Assembly (NCBI RefSeq): GCF_900110115.1
Contig: NZ_FOCM01000004.1
Location: 186,001 to 250,000 of the forward strand
Direction: 5' to 3'
Length of the DNA: 64,000 nucleotides
Source of the DNA: Palleronia pelagia
GTDB lineage: Bacteria; Pseudomonadota; Alphaproteobacteria; Rhodobacterales; Rhodobacteraceae
In this document: positions 27,449 through 36,057 of the stretch, in pieces
How the letters are laid out: every line of letters begins with the position of its first letter
Position numbering within the stretch: the first letter of the stretch is position 1
The notes under the pieces: generated by a model
What the model was told of the DNA's origin: nothing
Databases searched by the model: none
Seen by the model: the letters and a program-made list of their open reading frames with translations, nothing else
Made by a program: the position numbers and the translations under genes

Positions 27449-28983
27449 CACGCGTCTCCGTCGGGGTCGGGCTGCTGGCCGCGCGGGGCGCGCTGGGCGT
27501 CCTCCAGCACGTTCAGATCCATGTGGTTGCGCATGTACCGCTCGGACGCGATGCGCGTGGGCTGCCAGTCCCAGGGGTAGTAGCCGCCCTGGCGCAGCGC
27601 GGGGTAGACGACCCAGCGGCGGGCCTGGCTTTCGCGGACCTCGGCATCGAAGCGGTCGAGATCCCAGCGCGCGTCGGCCATTGCGCGGAACTGCGCCAGC
27701 GTGTCCGCGTGGGCGGGCGCGGCGGCGAGGTTCGTCAGCTCGTGCGGGTCGGCGTCCAGGTCGAACAGTTGCTCGGGGTCCAGCGCGCAGCGGGTGTACT
27801 TGAACCGCCCCTGCCGCAACGCGACCAGCGGGGCGTAGGAGCCTTCGGCCGCGTATTCCATGGCGACGGGGCTGGTGCGCGTGGCCCCCTGCCCCAGCGG
27901 CAGCAGGCTTTCGCCCGTGGTCCAGGGTTCGATTTCCGACATGTCGACCCCGGCGAGATCGCAGAGCGTCGGGCAGACGTCGATATTGCTGACCGGCGTC
28001 TCGTCCAGGCCCGGCGCGACGCCCTCGGCCGCGATCATCAGCGGCACGCGGGCCGAGCCTTCGAGGAAGCTCATCTTGTACCACAGCCCCCGCTCGCCCA
28101 GCATGTCGCCGTGGTCGCTGACGAAGAGGATCGCGGCCTCCTGCCCCGTGCGGTCGAGCGTGTCCAGGATCTCGCCCACCTTGGCGTCGAGATACGAGAT
28201 GTTGGCGAAATAGGCGCGGCGCGACCGGCGCACGTCCTCGCGCGTGACGTCGAAATTGCCGCGATCGTTGGCGTCGAGGATGTGCTGCGAGTGCGGGTCG
28301 TGGTCTTCGTAGGCCATTTCGGCCACCGGCGGGTCCAGGTGGTCGCAATCGCCGTAGAGATCCCAGAATTCCTGCCGGGCGACATAGGGGTCGTGGGGAT
28401 GGGTGAAGCTGACGGTCAGGCACCACGGGCGCGGATCGTGGCCGCGCGCGTAGTCGTAGAGCTTCATCTTGGCGAAATGCGCGACCTCGTCGTCGTATTC
28501 CATCTGGTTGGTGATCTCGGCCACGCCCGAGCCGGTGACCGAGCCCATGTTGTGATACCACGAGTCGATGCGCTCGCCCGGCTTGCGGTAATCCGGCGTC
28601 CAACCGAAATCGGCCGGGTAGATGTCGGTGGTCAGACGCTCTTCGAACCCGTGAAGCTGGTCGGGACCCACGAAATGCATCTTGCCCGACAGGCAGGTCT
28701 GCCAGCCCGCGCGGCGCAGGTGGTGGGCGTAGGTGGGGATGTCCGACGCGAACTCGGCCGCGTTGTCGTAGACCCGCGTGCGCGAGGGCAGCAGCCCCGA
28801 CATGAAGCTGGCCCGCCCCGGCGCACAGAGCGGCGAGGCCGTGTAGGCATTGGCGAAGCGGCGCGAGCGGGCGGCAAGCCCTTTCAGGTTGGGCGCGTGC
28901 AGCCAGTCGGCGGGGCCGTCGGGAAACAGCGTGCCGTTCAGCTGGTCGACCATGAGGATGAGAATGTTCGGTCCCTTGGTCAT
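27448..28983 (-). CDS. betC: Choline-sulfatase
   Basis: A 511-residue sulfatase hydrolysing choline-O-sulfate to choline. The formylglycine motif is [11 protein letters not shown] with Cys53. The N-terminal metal site is [12 protein letters not shown], and [28 protein letters not shown] carries the second metal-ligand region. The C-terminal [10 protein letters not shown] is typical of BetC. Maturation needs a formylglycine-generating or anaerobic sulfatase-maturing enzyme encoded elsewhere. It overlaps betI and betB by 4 bp. Confidence 0.93.
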   Translation of the reverse strand: MTKGPNILILMVDQLNGTLFPDGPADWLHAPNLKGLAARSRRFANAYTASPLCAPGRASFMSGLLPSRTRVYDNAAEFASDIPTYAHHLRRAGWQTCLSGKMHFVGPDQLHGFEERLTTDIYPADFGWTPDYRKPGERIDSWYHNMGSVTGSGVAEITNQMEYDDEVAHFAKMKLYDYARGHDPRPWCLTVSFTHPHDPYVARQEFWDLYGDCDHLDPPVAEMAYEDHDPHSQHILDANDRGNFDVTREDVRRSRRAYFANISYLDAKVGEILDTLDRTGQEAAILFVSDHGDMLGERGLWYKMSFLEGSARVPLMIAAEGVAPGLDETPVSNIDVCPTLCDLAGVDMSEIEPWTTGESLLPLGQGATRTSPVAMEYAAEGSYAPLVALRQGRFKYTRCALDPEQLFDLDADPHELTNLAAAPAHADTLAQFRAMADARWDLDRFDAEVRESQARRWVVYPALRQGGYYPWDWQPTRIASERYMRNHMDLNVLEDAQRAPRGQQPDPDGDA

Positions 28984-29561
28984 GCGCAGGCCTCCAGCAG
29001 GGTGTCGAGCGTCGCGTCGATGCGCGCCGCCAGGCCAGCCGGGTCGGCCGCGCCGGTGCGCGACGCCTCGCGGATGTAGAACCCGTCGATCAGGGCCGCG
29101 ACCGTATCGGCCAGCTGCGGCGCATCGTCGCCGGACAGGGGGCGCAGGTCCGACAGCAGGGCCGAGCGCAACCGCCGCTGGTAGACGCGCAGCAGCCTGC
29201 GCGCCTCGCGGTCGTGCTGCGCCGAGACGTAGAAGGCGAGCCATGCGGCGATGACTTCGCGCCGGAAGGACTGCCCGCCGAAATTCGCCGCGATCGTGGC
29301 GCGGAGCCGTTCGCGCGGGCCCGTGACGCCGCGCAGCCGGCGCAGATGCTCGGCCCGCAAGCCTTGCAGGATATGGCGCATGGCCGCCGTCAGGATGTGA
29401 TCCTTCGAGCCGAAGTAGTGATGCGCCAGCGCGCTGGAGACCCCCGCCCGGCGGGCGATGCCGCCCACGGTGACGTCCAGCGTGCCGCGCTTGCCGATCT
29501 CGGCGATGGCGGCCTGAACCAGCGCCCGGCGGCGCGAGGTCTGGATGTCGGGTCTCGGCAT
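28980..29561 (-). CDS. betI: Transcriptional repressor BetI (TetR family)
   Basis: A 193-residue TetR-type repressor. The N-terminal HTH is [31 protein letters not shown], the BetI form. The C-terminal domain contains [27 protein letters not shown] and [12 protein letters not shown], as in choline-responsive BetI. The start at 29561 follows AGGAG by six bases. A near-perfect palindrome 42 bases upstream is the probable operator. The gene leads the bet operon and is divergent from the ABC importer. Confidence 0.93.
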   Translation of the reverse strand: MPRPDIQTSRRRALVQAAIAEIGKRGTLDVTVGGIARRAGVSSALAHHYFGSKDHILTAAMRHILQGLRAEHLRRLRGVTGPRERLRATIAANFGGQSFRREVIAAWLAFYVSAQHDREARRLLRVYQRRLRSALLSDLRPLSGDDAPQLADTVAALIDGFYIREASRTGAADPAGLAARIDATLDTLLEACA

Positions 29562-29602
29562 GATCGACTCCTGCGGTTGCGATAGGCTTTGCCATGCCAC
29601 GT

Positions 29603-29624
29603 GTTGACTGACTAGTCAATCAAC
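29603..29624. promoter_or_regulatory. Palindromic BetI operator
   Basis: A 22-bp inverted repeat with 10 of 11 pairs matching, centred on CTAG. The core TTGACTGACTAGTCAATCAA spans 29604-29623. It sits in the betI-choX divergent region, close to the betI start. Position and symmetry fit a BetI operator that could control both directions. A 6-bp hairpin with a GCAA loop at 29685-29700 is also present in the choX leader, with no known role. Confidence 0.75.
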
Positions 29625-29764
29625 GCATTAATGTTCCAAAAGAAGGCACCGCACGGAAATCTTGAGGTTTTGAAAGGTTGCAATCGCAGCGCAAGCTGCG
29701 GCAGTAATGCAAACCATAATAAACATCCGCCGCCTCACAGCGGATCGCAGCAAGGGGAAATCCA

Positions 29765-30736
29765 ATGAAGAAGACCATCACACTGGCCGCGCTCGGCCTC
29801 GCGGCCCTGCCGGGGCTTGCACAGGCCCAGTCCAGCGATTGCGGCGAAGTCTCGATCACCGAAATGAACTGGGCCTCGTCGGCCATCGTGACCTCGGTCG
29901 CGACCTTCCTGATGGAACAGGGCTATGGCTGCGACGTGACGAAGGTCCCGTCCTCGACCACGCCGTCGCTGGTGTCGGTCGCCGAGAACGGCTCGCCCGA
30001 CATCGTGACCGAGCTGTGGATCAACGGCACCCCGGCCTACGACCGGCTGTCCGAGCAAGGCGTCATCACGACCCTGACCGACGTGCTGTCCGACGGCGGG
30101 ATCGAGGGCTGGTGGATCCCGAAATACATCGCCGACGAACACCCCGAGGTGACCACGCTGGAAGGCCTGCTGGCCAATCCCGAAGTGGTCGGCGCCCGCT
30201 TCCACCAGTGCCCCGAGGGCTGGGGCTGCAAGAACACCAACCGCGCGCTGGCCGACGCGGTGGACCTGGAAGGCAACGGCTTCGAGGTGTTCCAGCACGG
30301 CTCGGGCGAGACCATGGCGACCTCGATCGCGGCCGCGTTCGAGAACAACGAGCCGTGGCTGGGCTACTACTGGGCGCCCACCAGCGTTCTGGGCAAGTAC
30401 GAGATGGTGTCGGTGGACCTGGGCGAGTACAACCACGAGGTCCACATGTGCAACGCCGACCCCGACTGCGAGGAAGTCGGCGTGTCCTCCTACCCCGTGG
30501 GACCGGTCAAGACGGTCGTCACCACGTCCTTCGCGGACGAGCACCCGGATCTGACCGAGCTGATGACCAATGTGCAGTTCACGAACGCCCAGATGGGCGA
30601 CGTGCTGGCCTGGCAGGAAGCCAACAACGCCTCGGCCGACGAGGCTGCGGTCTACTTCCTGACCACTTATACCGACGTGTGGCGCGACTGGGTCAACGAA
30701 GAGGCCTCGGAAAACCTGTCGATGCTGCTGCAGTAA
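29765..30736 (+). CDS. choX: Choline/glycine betaine ABC transporter substrate-binding protein
   Basis: A 323-residue periplasmic protein with signal peptide MKKTITLAALGLAALPGLAQAQ, of the ProX/OpuAC family. Several Trp-containing motifs that could form an aromatic quaternary-amine box are visible: EMNWASSA, ELWINGTPAYD, EGWWIPKY and EPWLGYYWAPT. It has four Cys in two pairs (FHQCPEGWGCKN; HMCNADPDCEEV), likely disulfides. Adjacency to bet genes favours choline or betaine as ligand. A hairpin after the stop may hold back read-through to the permease gene. Confidence 0.88.
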   Translation: MKKTITLAALGLAALPGLAQAQSSDCGEVSITEMNWASSAIVTSVATFLMEQGYGCDVTKVPSSTTPSLVSVAENGSPDIVTELWINGTPAYDRLSEQGVITTLTDVLSDGGIEGWWIPKYIADEHPEVTTLEGLLANPEVVGARFHQCPEGWGCKNTNRALADAVDLEGNGFEVFQHGSGETMATSIAAAFENNEPWLGYYWAPTSVLGKYEMVSVDLGEYNHEVHMCNADPDCEEVGVSSYPVGPVKTVVTTSFADEHPDLTELMTNVQFTNAQMGDVLAWQEANNASADEAAVYFLTTYTDVWRDWVNEEASENLSMLLQ

Positions 30737-30746
30737 GCGCATGACC

Positions 30747-30780
30747 GGGCGGGCCCCCATCGTGCGGGCCCGCCCTTTCC
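30747..30780 (+). terminator. Strong hairpin between the binding-protein and permease genes
   Basis: A perfect 10-bp stem (GGGCGGGCCC with GGGCCCGCCC) closes a 9-base loop and is followed by TTTCC. It lies 10 bases after choX. The T-tract is short, so it is more likely a partial terminator or 3' mRNA stabiliser, giving more binding protein than permease. Confidence 0.7.
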
Positions 30781-30837
30781 GGCGCGCGGGACAGGACCCG
30801 GCGCCCAACATGAAAATCTCCCACAGGCGGATATGAC

Positions 30838-31872
30838 ATGGCGACCTATGACGGCGTGATCGAGGCGGTGGGCCTCACCGATTGGTGCAGTGTCGAGGGC
30901 GCTGGCGGCCCGATGACCATGGAAGAGCTCATGGCGCAGGCCCGCGGTGAGACCGAGGCGCCGGACGTCAACCTGTGGGAGCTGCCCTTCCCGTCGCTGG
31001 ACGCGCTGAACCAGTCCTGCTCGATCATCCCGCGCACCCGCGACATGACCGACGCGGTCGAACAGGGTTTCCTGGGCATCAAGGACGCGCTGCGCGTGGT
31101 GCTGGACCCGATCACCACGCCGCTGGGCTGGATGCTGGATCTGTCGCTGCAGTTCTTCCAGGCGGTGCCGTGGTTCATCATGATCCCGTTCCTGATCGCG
31201 ATCACGTGGTTCGCGTCGAAATCGGCCAAGGTGACGGCGCTGGTGGCGTTCAGCTTCCTGTTCATGGCCTTCATCGACCACTACGTCTACGCGATCCAGA
31301 CGCTGTCGATCATCTTCGTCTGCACGATATTCTCGGTGGTGCTGGGCGTGCCCATAGGCATCGCCATGTCGCGCTCGAACGTGTTGCAACGGGGCGCGAT
31401 CCCGGTGCTCGACATGCTCCAGACGCTGCCCACATTCGTCTATCTCGTGCCGCTGATCTTCCTGTTCTCGGTCACCGAGTCCAAGCTCTACGGCATCGCC
31501 ATCATCCTTTACGCCATCGTGCCGGTGATCCGCCTGACGGACCTGGGCATCCGGCTGGTCGACAAGGACGTGATCGAGGCGGCGAACGCCTTCGGCATGA
31601 CCTCGTGGCAGAAGCTGACCCGCGTGCAGATCCCGCTGGCGCTGCCCAACATCATGGCCGGCATCAACCAGACCATCATGATGAGCCTCGCCATGGTCGT
31701 CATCGCGTCGCTGGTCTCGGCGCCGGGGCTGGGCGTTCTGGTGCTGCGCGGTATCCGGAACCTGGAGTTGGGCGTCGGCCTGGTGTCGGGCTTCTGCATC
31801 GTGCTTCTGGCGATCCTGCTGGACCGGTCCACCAAGGCGGCGCTGAGCCGCATCGACGCAAGCGGACGGTGA
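30838..31872 (+). CDS. choW: Choline/glycine betaine ABC transporter permease
   Basis: A 344-residue ProW-type permease with seven or so membrane segments from about residue 110. The conserved binding-protein-dependent transport motif is EAANAFGMTSWQKLTRVQIPLALPNIMAGINQTIM. The roughly 100-residue N-terminal extension has Cys and is unusually polar. The stop overlaps the start of the ATPase gene (GTGA). Confidence 0.9.
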   Translation: MATYDGVIEAVGLTDWCSVEGAGGPMTMEELMAQARGETEAPDVNLWELPFPSLDALNQSCSIIPRTRDMTDAVEQGFLGIKDALRVVLDPITTPLGWMLDLSLQFFQAVPWFIMIPFLIAITWFASKSAKVTALVAFSFLFMAFIDHYVYAIQTLSIIFVCTIFSVVLGVPIGIAMSRSNVLQRGAIPVLDMLQTLPTFVYLVPLIFLFSVTESKLYGIAIILYAIVPVIRLTDLGIRLVDKDVIEAANAFGMTSWQKLTRVQIPLALPNIMAGINQTIMMSLAMVVIASLVSAPGLGVLVLRGIRNLELGVGLVSGFCIVLLAILLDRSTKAALSRIDASGR

Positions 31873-32945
31873 GCGACATGAAACAGAAAAAGCCCGTGAA
31901 GATCTCGATCCGCAAGCTCTACAAGATCTTCGGGTCCGACCCGAAATCGGCGCTGGAGCACGTGAAGGCCGGCGTCGGCAAACCCGACCTGCTCAAGCGC
32001 TATGGCCACGTGCTGGGCCTGCAGGACATCAACGTGGACATGCGCGATGGCGAGATCACCGTCATCATGGGCCTGTCGGGGTCCGGCAAATCCACCCTGA
32101 TCCGCCACCTGAACCGCCTGATCGAACCCACCGATGGCAAGGTCGAGGTCGATGGCGAGGACGTGCTGGCTTACGGCGAGAAGAAGCTGCGCGACCTGCG
32201 ACGTTCGAAAATGTCGATGGTGTTCCAGAAATTCGCGCTGCTGCCCCACCGCACGGTGCTGGAGAACACAACGATGCCCCGGCGCGTGCGTGGCGAGGGC
32301 GGCCAGGCGACCGAGGATGACGGGACCAAGTGGCTCGACCGGGTGGGCCTGCACGGCTACGGCGGGCATTACCCCAACCAGCTGTCGGGCGGCATGCAGC
32401 AGCGCGTGGGCATCGCGCGGGCGCTGGCCTCGGACAGCCCGATCATGCTGATGGACGAGGCGTTCTCGGCGCTCGACCCGCTGATCCGGACCGACATGCA
32501 GGACCTGCTGCTGGAACTGCAGAAAGAGCTGCACAAGACCATCGTCTTCATCACCCACGACCTCGACGAGGCGCTGAAGCTGGCCGATCACCTGGTGATC
32601 CTGAAGGACGGCCGCGTGGTCCAGCAGGGCGAACCGCAGGAGATCCTGCTGCATCCGAACGACCCCTACATCGTGGACTTCATCTCGGACATCAATCGCG
32701 CCCGCGTGCTGCGCGTCCGCTCGATCATGGAAGAGACCGACCGCGAGGGCGACGGCCTTGCGGGCGAGGTCGACGCCGACCAGAACCTCGAGTCGGTCAT
32801 CGCGATCTCGGGTGGCGACACGAACCTGCATTACCGCGTGATGTCGGGCGGGCAGCAGGTGGGCCTTCTGCACATGCAGGACCTGGTCCGCGCACTGGTG
32901 CCGGTCGACGCGCAGGACGCGTCGAAGCGGGTGTCGGCGGCCTGA
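31869..32945 (+). CDS. choV: Choline/glycine betaine ABC transporter ATP-binding protein
   Basis: A 358-residue ProV-type ATPase. Walker A is GLSGSGKST, the signature is LSGGMQQRVGIARAL, Walker B is PIMLMDEAFSALDP, and the switch His is in FITHDLDEALK. A C-terminal region of about 90 residues (VRSIMEETDREGD to the end) resembles a degenerate CBS-type regulatory tail. I choose GTG at 31869 because it overlaps the permease stop; ATG at 31878 is equally possible. It is convergent with the udgX gene after 4 bp. Confidence 0.9.
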   Translation: MSDMKQKKPVKISIRKLYKIFGSDPKSALEHVKAGVGKPDLLKRYGHVLGLQDINVDMRDGEITVIMGLSGSGKSTLIRHLNRLIEPTDGKVEVDGEDVLAYGEKKLRDLRRSKMSMVFQKFALLPHRTVLENTTMPRRVRGEGGQATEDDGTKWLDRVGLHGYGGHYPNQLSGGMQQRVGIARALASDSPIMLMDEAFSALDPLIRTDMQDLLLELQKELHKTIVFITHDLDEALKLADHLVILKDGRVVQQGEPQEILLHPNDPYIVDFISDINRARVLRVRSIMEETDREGDGLAGEVDADQNLESVIAISGGDTNLHYRVMSGGQQVGLLHMQDLVRALVPVDAQDASKRVSAA

Positions 32946-32949
32946 AGGG

Positions 32950-34383
32950 TCAGGCGGCCTCGGCCAGCATCCGGGCCGCAATGGACAGGTCGGCGCGGAA
33001 ATCGCGCATGGCGGCCTCTTTCGCCGCCGCGTCGGGCACGCGCAGCAGGTAGGACGGATGCAGCGTCAGCAGGACGGGTGTGCCATCCTCGGCCGCCTCG
33101 ACCGTGCCGCGTCGCGACAGGATGCCCTTGCCGCTGCCCGTCAGGCTTTCCGCCGCCGTCGCACCCATGGCGAGGATCAGTTTCGGTCGGACCAGCTGCC
33201 GCTCCGCCTCGAGCCACCATTTGCAGGCCTGCACTTCGCCCGCGTCGGGGCGTTGGTGGATGCGCCGCTTGCCGCGCGGCTGGAATTTGAAATGCTTCAC
33301 GGCATTGGTGACAAAGGCGCGGTCGCGGTCAAGTCCGACCTCGCCCGCCACCCGGTCGAACAGCTGGCCCGCCGGGCCGACGAAGGGACGCCCCGCCAGA
33401 TCCTCACGATCGCCGGGTTGTTCGCCCACGATCATCAGCGGCGCGTCGCGCGGCCCCTCGCCCATCACCACCTGCGTGGCGTCCCGGTGCAGCGGGCAGC
33501 GCCTGCAGACGGCGGCCTGCCGGTGGAGCGCGTCCAGGTCGCCTGCGGGCGGTGGCGTGTCCTGCCCCGACAACCGCTCAGAGATGCGCGCCGCGCGCAG
33601 CGGCGGCAGGCTGGGCGCGGCGGCCTGCATCTGGCGCGCCCGCGCCTCTGCGCCCGCGATCATCTCGGGGATGGCGGCGGCCTCGGGCAGGTTCTTCCAG
33701 TATTTCTTTGGCATTTCCGACTGCATCGCCTGCACCTTCAGACGCGCGGGATTGAAGATGTTGCGGAAATAAGTGGTCCAGAGCGCTTCGTGCGCGTCGT
33801 CGGGCAGGTCCGGCTTGGCCCCGCCCGGCAGCAACGCGATCCGGCCATCGGTGAAGGCGACCGAGCGGTGGGGGGTGACGATCAGCCAGTCCATGTCGCC
33901 GAAGCGGCGCGCGAAGAAGCCCGCCATGGGCTCGGCAATGTGGTGGGTGGGCTCGAACCACGCGGCGAAGCGGCGGCGGTCGCCCAGTTTCGGCACCTCG
34001 CGAAAGCGCAGGAAGGCCTTCATCTTGTGCTTGTCGCGGCTGACGGCCTTTTCCATCACGCGCAACTTCGCCAGGTCCGCATCGCCCCGATCGGCCATCA
34101 GCGACGGGCGATCCTTCAGCCGCCACAGGAAGGCGTAAAGGCGCGCGAACCGCTGCGGGTCGGAATGCCAGCAGAGGTTTTCGGCCAGCGACACGAAGCT
34201 TTTCGGCACGCTCACCCGCCCCGGCGCGGGTGGCGTGGCGGGCGCGTCTGCGAACAGATCCGCGTCGCCGGCCCCGAACTGCCACAGCACGTCGGCCGGC
34301 GGCACCCCGGCCCCCAGCAGCCCGCGCGCAGCGTCGCGCCACGCGGCCGCCGCGCCGATCTCGGGCACCACGACGGTGGGCAT
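32950..34383 (-). CDS. udgX: UdgX-type uracil-DNA binding protein with N-terminal DUF4130-like domain
   Basis: A 477-residue two-domain protein. Residues about 1-245 match the domain found with radical SAM DNA-repair candidates (WTTYFRNIFNPARLKVQAMQSEMPKKYWKNLPEA). Residues about 280-477 form a family 4-like uracil-DNA glycosylase with GEQPGDREDLAGRPFVGPAG and a metal-binding Cys pair (CRRCPLH). The UdgX hallmark insertion GKRRIH has its His at about residue 376, and LHPSYLLR follows. In UdgX that His bonds covalently to the abasic site after uracil removal. The ATG overlaps the stop of the radical SAM gene, so the two form one operon. Confidence 0.9.
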   Translation of the reverse strand: MPTVVVPEIGAAAAWRDAARGLLGAGVPPADVLWQFGAGDADLFADAPATPPAPGRVSVPKSFVSLAENLCWHSDPQRFARLYAFLWRLKDRPSLMADRGDADLAKLRVMEKAVSRDKHKMKAFLRFREVPKLGDRRRFAAWFEPTHHIAEPMAGFFARRFGDMDWLIVTPHRSVAFTDGRIALLPGGAKPDLPDDAHEALWTTYFRNIFNPARLKVQAMQSEMPKKYWKNLPEAAAIPEMIAGAEARARQMQAAAPSLPPLRAARISERLSGQDTPPPAGDLDALHRQAAVCRRCPLHRDATQVVMGEGPRDAPLMIVGEQPGDREDLAGRPFVGPAGQLFDRVAGEVGLDRDRAFVTNAVKHFKFQPRGKRRIHQRPDAGEVQACKWWLEAERQLVRPKLILAMGATAAESLTGSGKGILSRRGTVEAAEDGTPVLLTLHPSYLLRVPDAAAKEAAMRDFRADLSIAARMLAEAA

Positions 34384-35618
34384 CAGAAGAGGCTCAACTG
34401 CTCGGGCGGGGGCGCGAACCGCGCGCGCAGGTCGGCGCTGTCGGTCAGCGCGCCCGGCGTCCATCCGGCGGCGGTGATGAAGGCGCGCGCTTTCTTCAGG
34501 CTCGCCCCCATCCGCGTCAGATCCTCGTAGCGCAAGGTTCTGTGCCGTCGGGTCGTCAGGATGCGGTTCACCGTCTTCACGCCGAACCCAGGCACGCGCA
34601 GCAGCATCTCGCGCGGGGCCGCGTTCACGTCGAGCGGGAAGTGGTGGCGGTTCTGCAGGGCCCAGGCAAGCTTCGGGTCGATCTGGAGGTCGAGATTGCC
34701 GCCTTCGGTCGCGCCCGTGATCTCGTCCAGCCCGAACCCGTAGAAACGCAGCAGCCAGTCGGCCTGGTACAGCCGATGCTCGCGCTCCAGCGGCGGGCGG
34801 ATCAGCGGCAGCTTGGCCGAGCTGTCGGGGATGGGCGAGAAGGCCGAGTAGTAGACGCGCTTGAGCTTGTAGCTGGAGTAAAGCCGCGTGGACTGCCCGA
34901 GGATCGTCGCGTCGTTTGCCCCGTCTGCGCCCACGATCATCTGGGTCGACTGGCCGGCAGGCGCGAAGCGCGGCGGACGCTTGCCGGTGTGGGACCGGTC
35001 CTTCGACGCCTCTTTCGTCAGCCGCACGTCGGCCATGGCCTTGCGGATGGTGCCCGGGTCCTTCTCGGGCGCGTAGGACTTCACCGATGCGTCGGTGGGC
35101 AGCTCGACATTGATCGACAGGCGGTCGGCGTGGCGCCCGGCCTCTTCGATCAGGTGTGGGGCGGCGTCGGGAATGGTCTTGAGGTGGATGTAGCCGCGGA
35201 AATTTTGGACCTGCCGCAGCTCGCGCGCGATGCGCACCATGTCGGCCATGGTGTCGTCCGGCGACTTGATGATGCCGGAGGACAGGAACAGCCCCTCGAT
35301 ATAATTGCGGCGATAGAATTCCAGGGTGAGCTGGATCACCTCCTCCGGCGAGAAGCGCGCGCGGGTGACATTGCTGCTCACACGGTTCACGCAATAGGCG
35401 CAGTCGTAGATGCAGAAATTCGTCATCAGGATCTTCAGCAGGCTGATGCAGCGCCCGTCCGGCGCGTAGGCGTGGCAGATGCCGCTGCCCTCGGTCGAGC
35501 CCAGCCCCGAGCCGTCGCGCGACTGCCGCTTGGACGTGCCCGACGATGCGCAGGAGGCGTCGTATTTCGCCGCGTCCGAGAGAATCGCGAGCTTCTGTTG
35601 AAGATCCAGCTTGGCCAT
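34383..35618 (-). CDS. Putative DNA repair/modification radical SAM protein with HhH and clamp-binding tail
   Basis: A 411-residue protein. The radical SAM cluster motif is NFCIYDCAYCVNRV (Cys69, Cys73, Cys76). A helix-hairpin-helix DNA-binding motif lies near residues 335-365 (MLLRVPGFGVKTVNRIL). The last six residues, EQLSLF, contain QLSLF, which fits the bacterial beta-clamp consensus QL(S/D)LF. It matches the family of radical SAM proteins found next to UdgX-like genes, whose reaction is unknown. There is no SD before the ATG; a promoter placed so that the transcript starts at the ATG suggests a leaderless mRNA. Confidence 0.88.
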   Translation of the reverse strand: MAKLDLQQKLAILSDAAKYDASCASSGTSKRQSRDGSGLGSTEGSGICHAYAPDGRCISLLKILMTNFCIYDCAYCVNRVSSNVTRARFSPEEVIQLTLEFYRRNYIEGLFLSSGIIKSPDDTMADMVRIARELRQVQNFRGYIHLKTIPDAAPHLIEEAGRHADRLSINVELPTDASVKSYAPEKDPGTIRKAMADVRLTKEASKDRSHTGKRPPRFAPAGQSTQMIVGADGANDATILGQSTRLYSSYKLKRVYYSAFSPIPDSSAKLPLIRPPLEREHRLYQADWLLRFYGFGLDEITGATEGGNLDLQIDPKLAWALQNRHHFPLDVNAAPREMLLRVPGFGVKTVNRILTTRRHRTLRYEDLTRMGASLKKARAFITAAGWTPGALTDSADLRARFAPPPEQLSLF

Positions 35619-35662
35619 GCGTTCACACTACGTTCACGCCGTGACGCGAACAAGAGGCGAAC
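35619..35662 (-). promoter_or_regulatory. Two inverted LexA-type SOS boxes over a leaderless promoter
   Basis: GTTC-N7-GTTC, the alphaproteobacterial LexA site, is at 35621-35635. The same motif in the opposite orientation (GAAC-N7-GAAC) is at 35648-35662. On the minus strand TTGTTC (35653-35648), 17 bases and TAGTGT (35630-35625) make a -35/-10 pair. The predicted transcription start falls on the radical SAM ATG. The -35 lies in one box and the -10 in the other, so LexA binding would block the promoter. SOS control is inferred from the motif. Confidence 0.8.
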
Positions 35663-35667
35663 ATGCG

Positions 35668-36057
35668 TTACCGCGCCGCAGCCCCCGCCCGCAGCCAGGC
35701 CGCGAACTTGGCCTCGGGCACCCGCGATTGCGCGAGGTCTTCCATCATGGTGACAACCTCGGCATTGGGCACGTCCAGATCCTGACCGTTCACGTAGAGG
35801 AACACGAAGGCGGTCTGGAACGCGGTGCGCTTGTTGCCGTCGATGAAGGCGTGCGCCTTGGCGATCCCGAAAGCGTAGGCCGCGGCCAGCTCGAAAAGAT
35901 CGGGATCGCCATAGGCGTGCAGATTAAGGGGCCGCCCGCACGCCATTTCCAGCAATGCCTCGTCCCGCATCCCCGGCGTGCCGCCGTGGCGCGAAATCAT
36001 GCGGTCGTGAATGGCCTTGATTGCTGCGAACGGCACCCACCGGGGCGCATCGGTCAT
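35668..36057 (-). CDS. doc: Death-on-curing toxin (Fic/Doc fold)
   Basis: A 129-residue Doc-type toxin with the Fic core HAFIDGNKRTAFQTAFVFL (HxFxDGNKRT). Doc enzymes phosphorylate EF-Tu. The N-terminal WVPFAAIKAIHDRMISRHGG and GMRDEALLEMACGRP are typical. The core motif is complete, so the protein should be active. The ATG overlaps the antitoxin stop. The stop lies 6 bases from the SOS box of the downstream radical SAM gene, so read-through from the toxin-antitoxin promoter into the repair genes is possible. Confidence 0.9.
   Translation of the reverse strand: MTDAPRWVPFAAIKAIHDRMISRHGGTPGMRDEALLEMACGRPLNLHAYGDPDLFELAAAYAFGIAKAHAFIDGNKRTAFQTAFVFLYVNGQDLDVPNAEVVTMMEDLAQSRVPEAKFAAWLRAGAAAR

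Noticed and set aside
25988-28603. An 871-codon frame fusing betC-region sequence to betB
   Set aside because: The N-terminal part is an out-of-frame reading of betC. betB has its own ATG at 27448 overlapping the betC stop.
35619-35667. A small terminator or TA-linked element between doc and the radical SAM gene
   Set aside because: The repeats are GTTC/GAAC pairs with 7-base spacing, not a stem with a T-tract, so LexA-type boxes explain them better.
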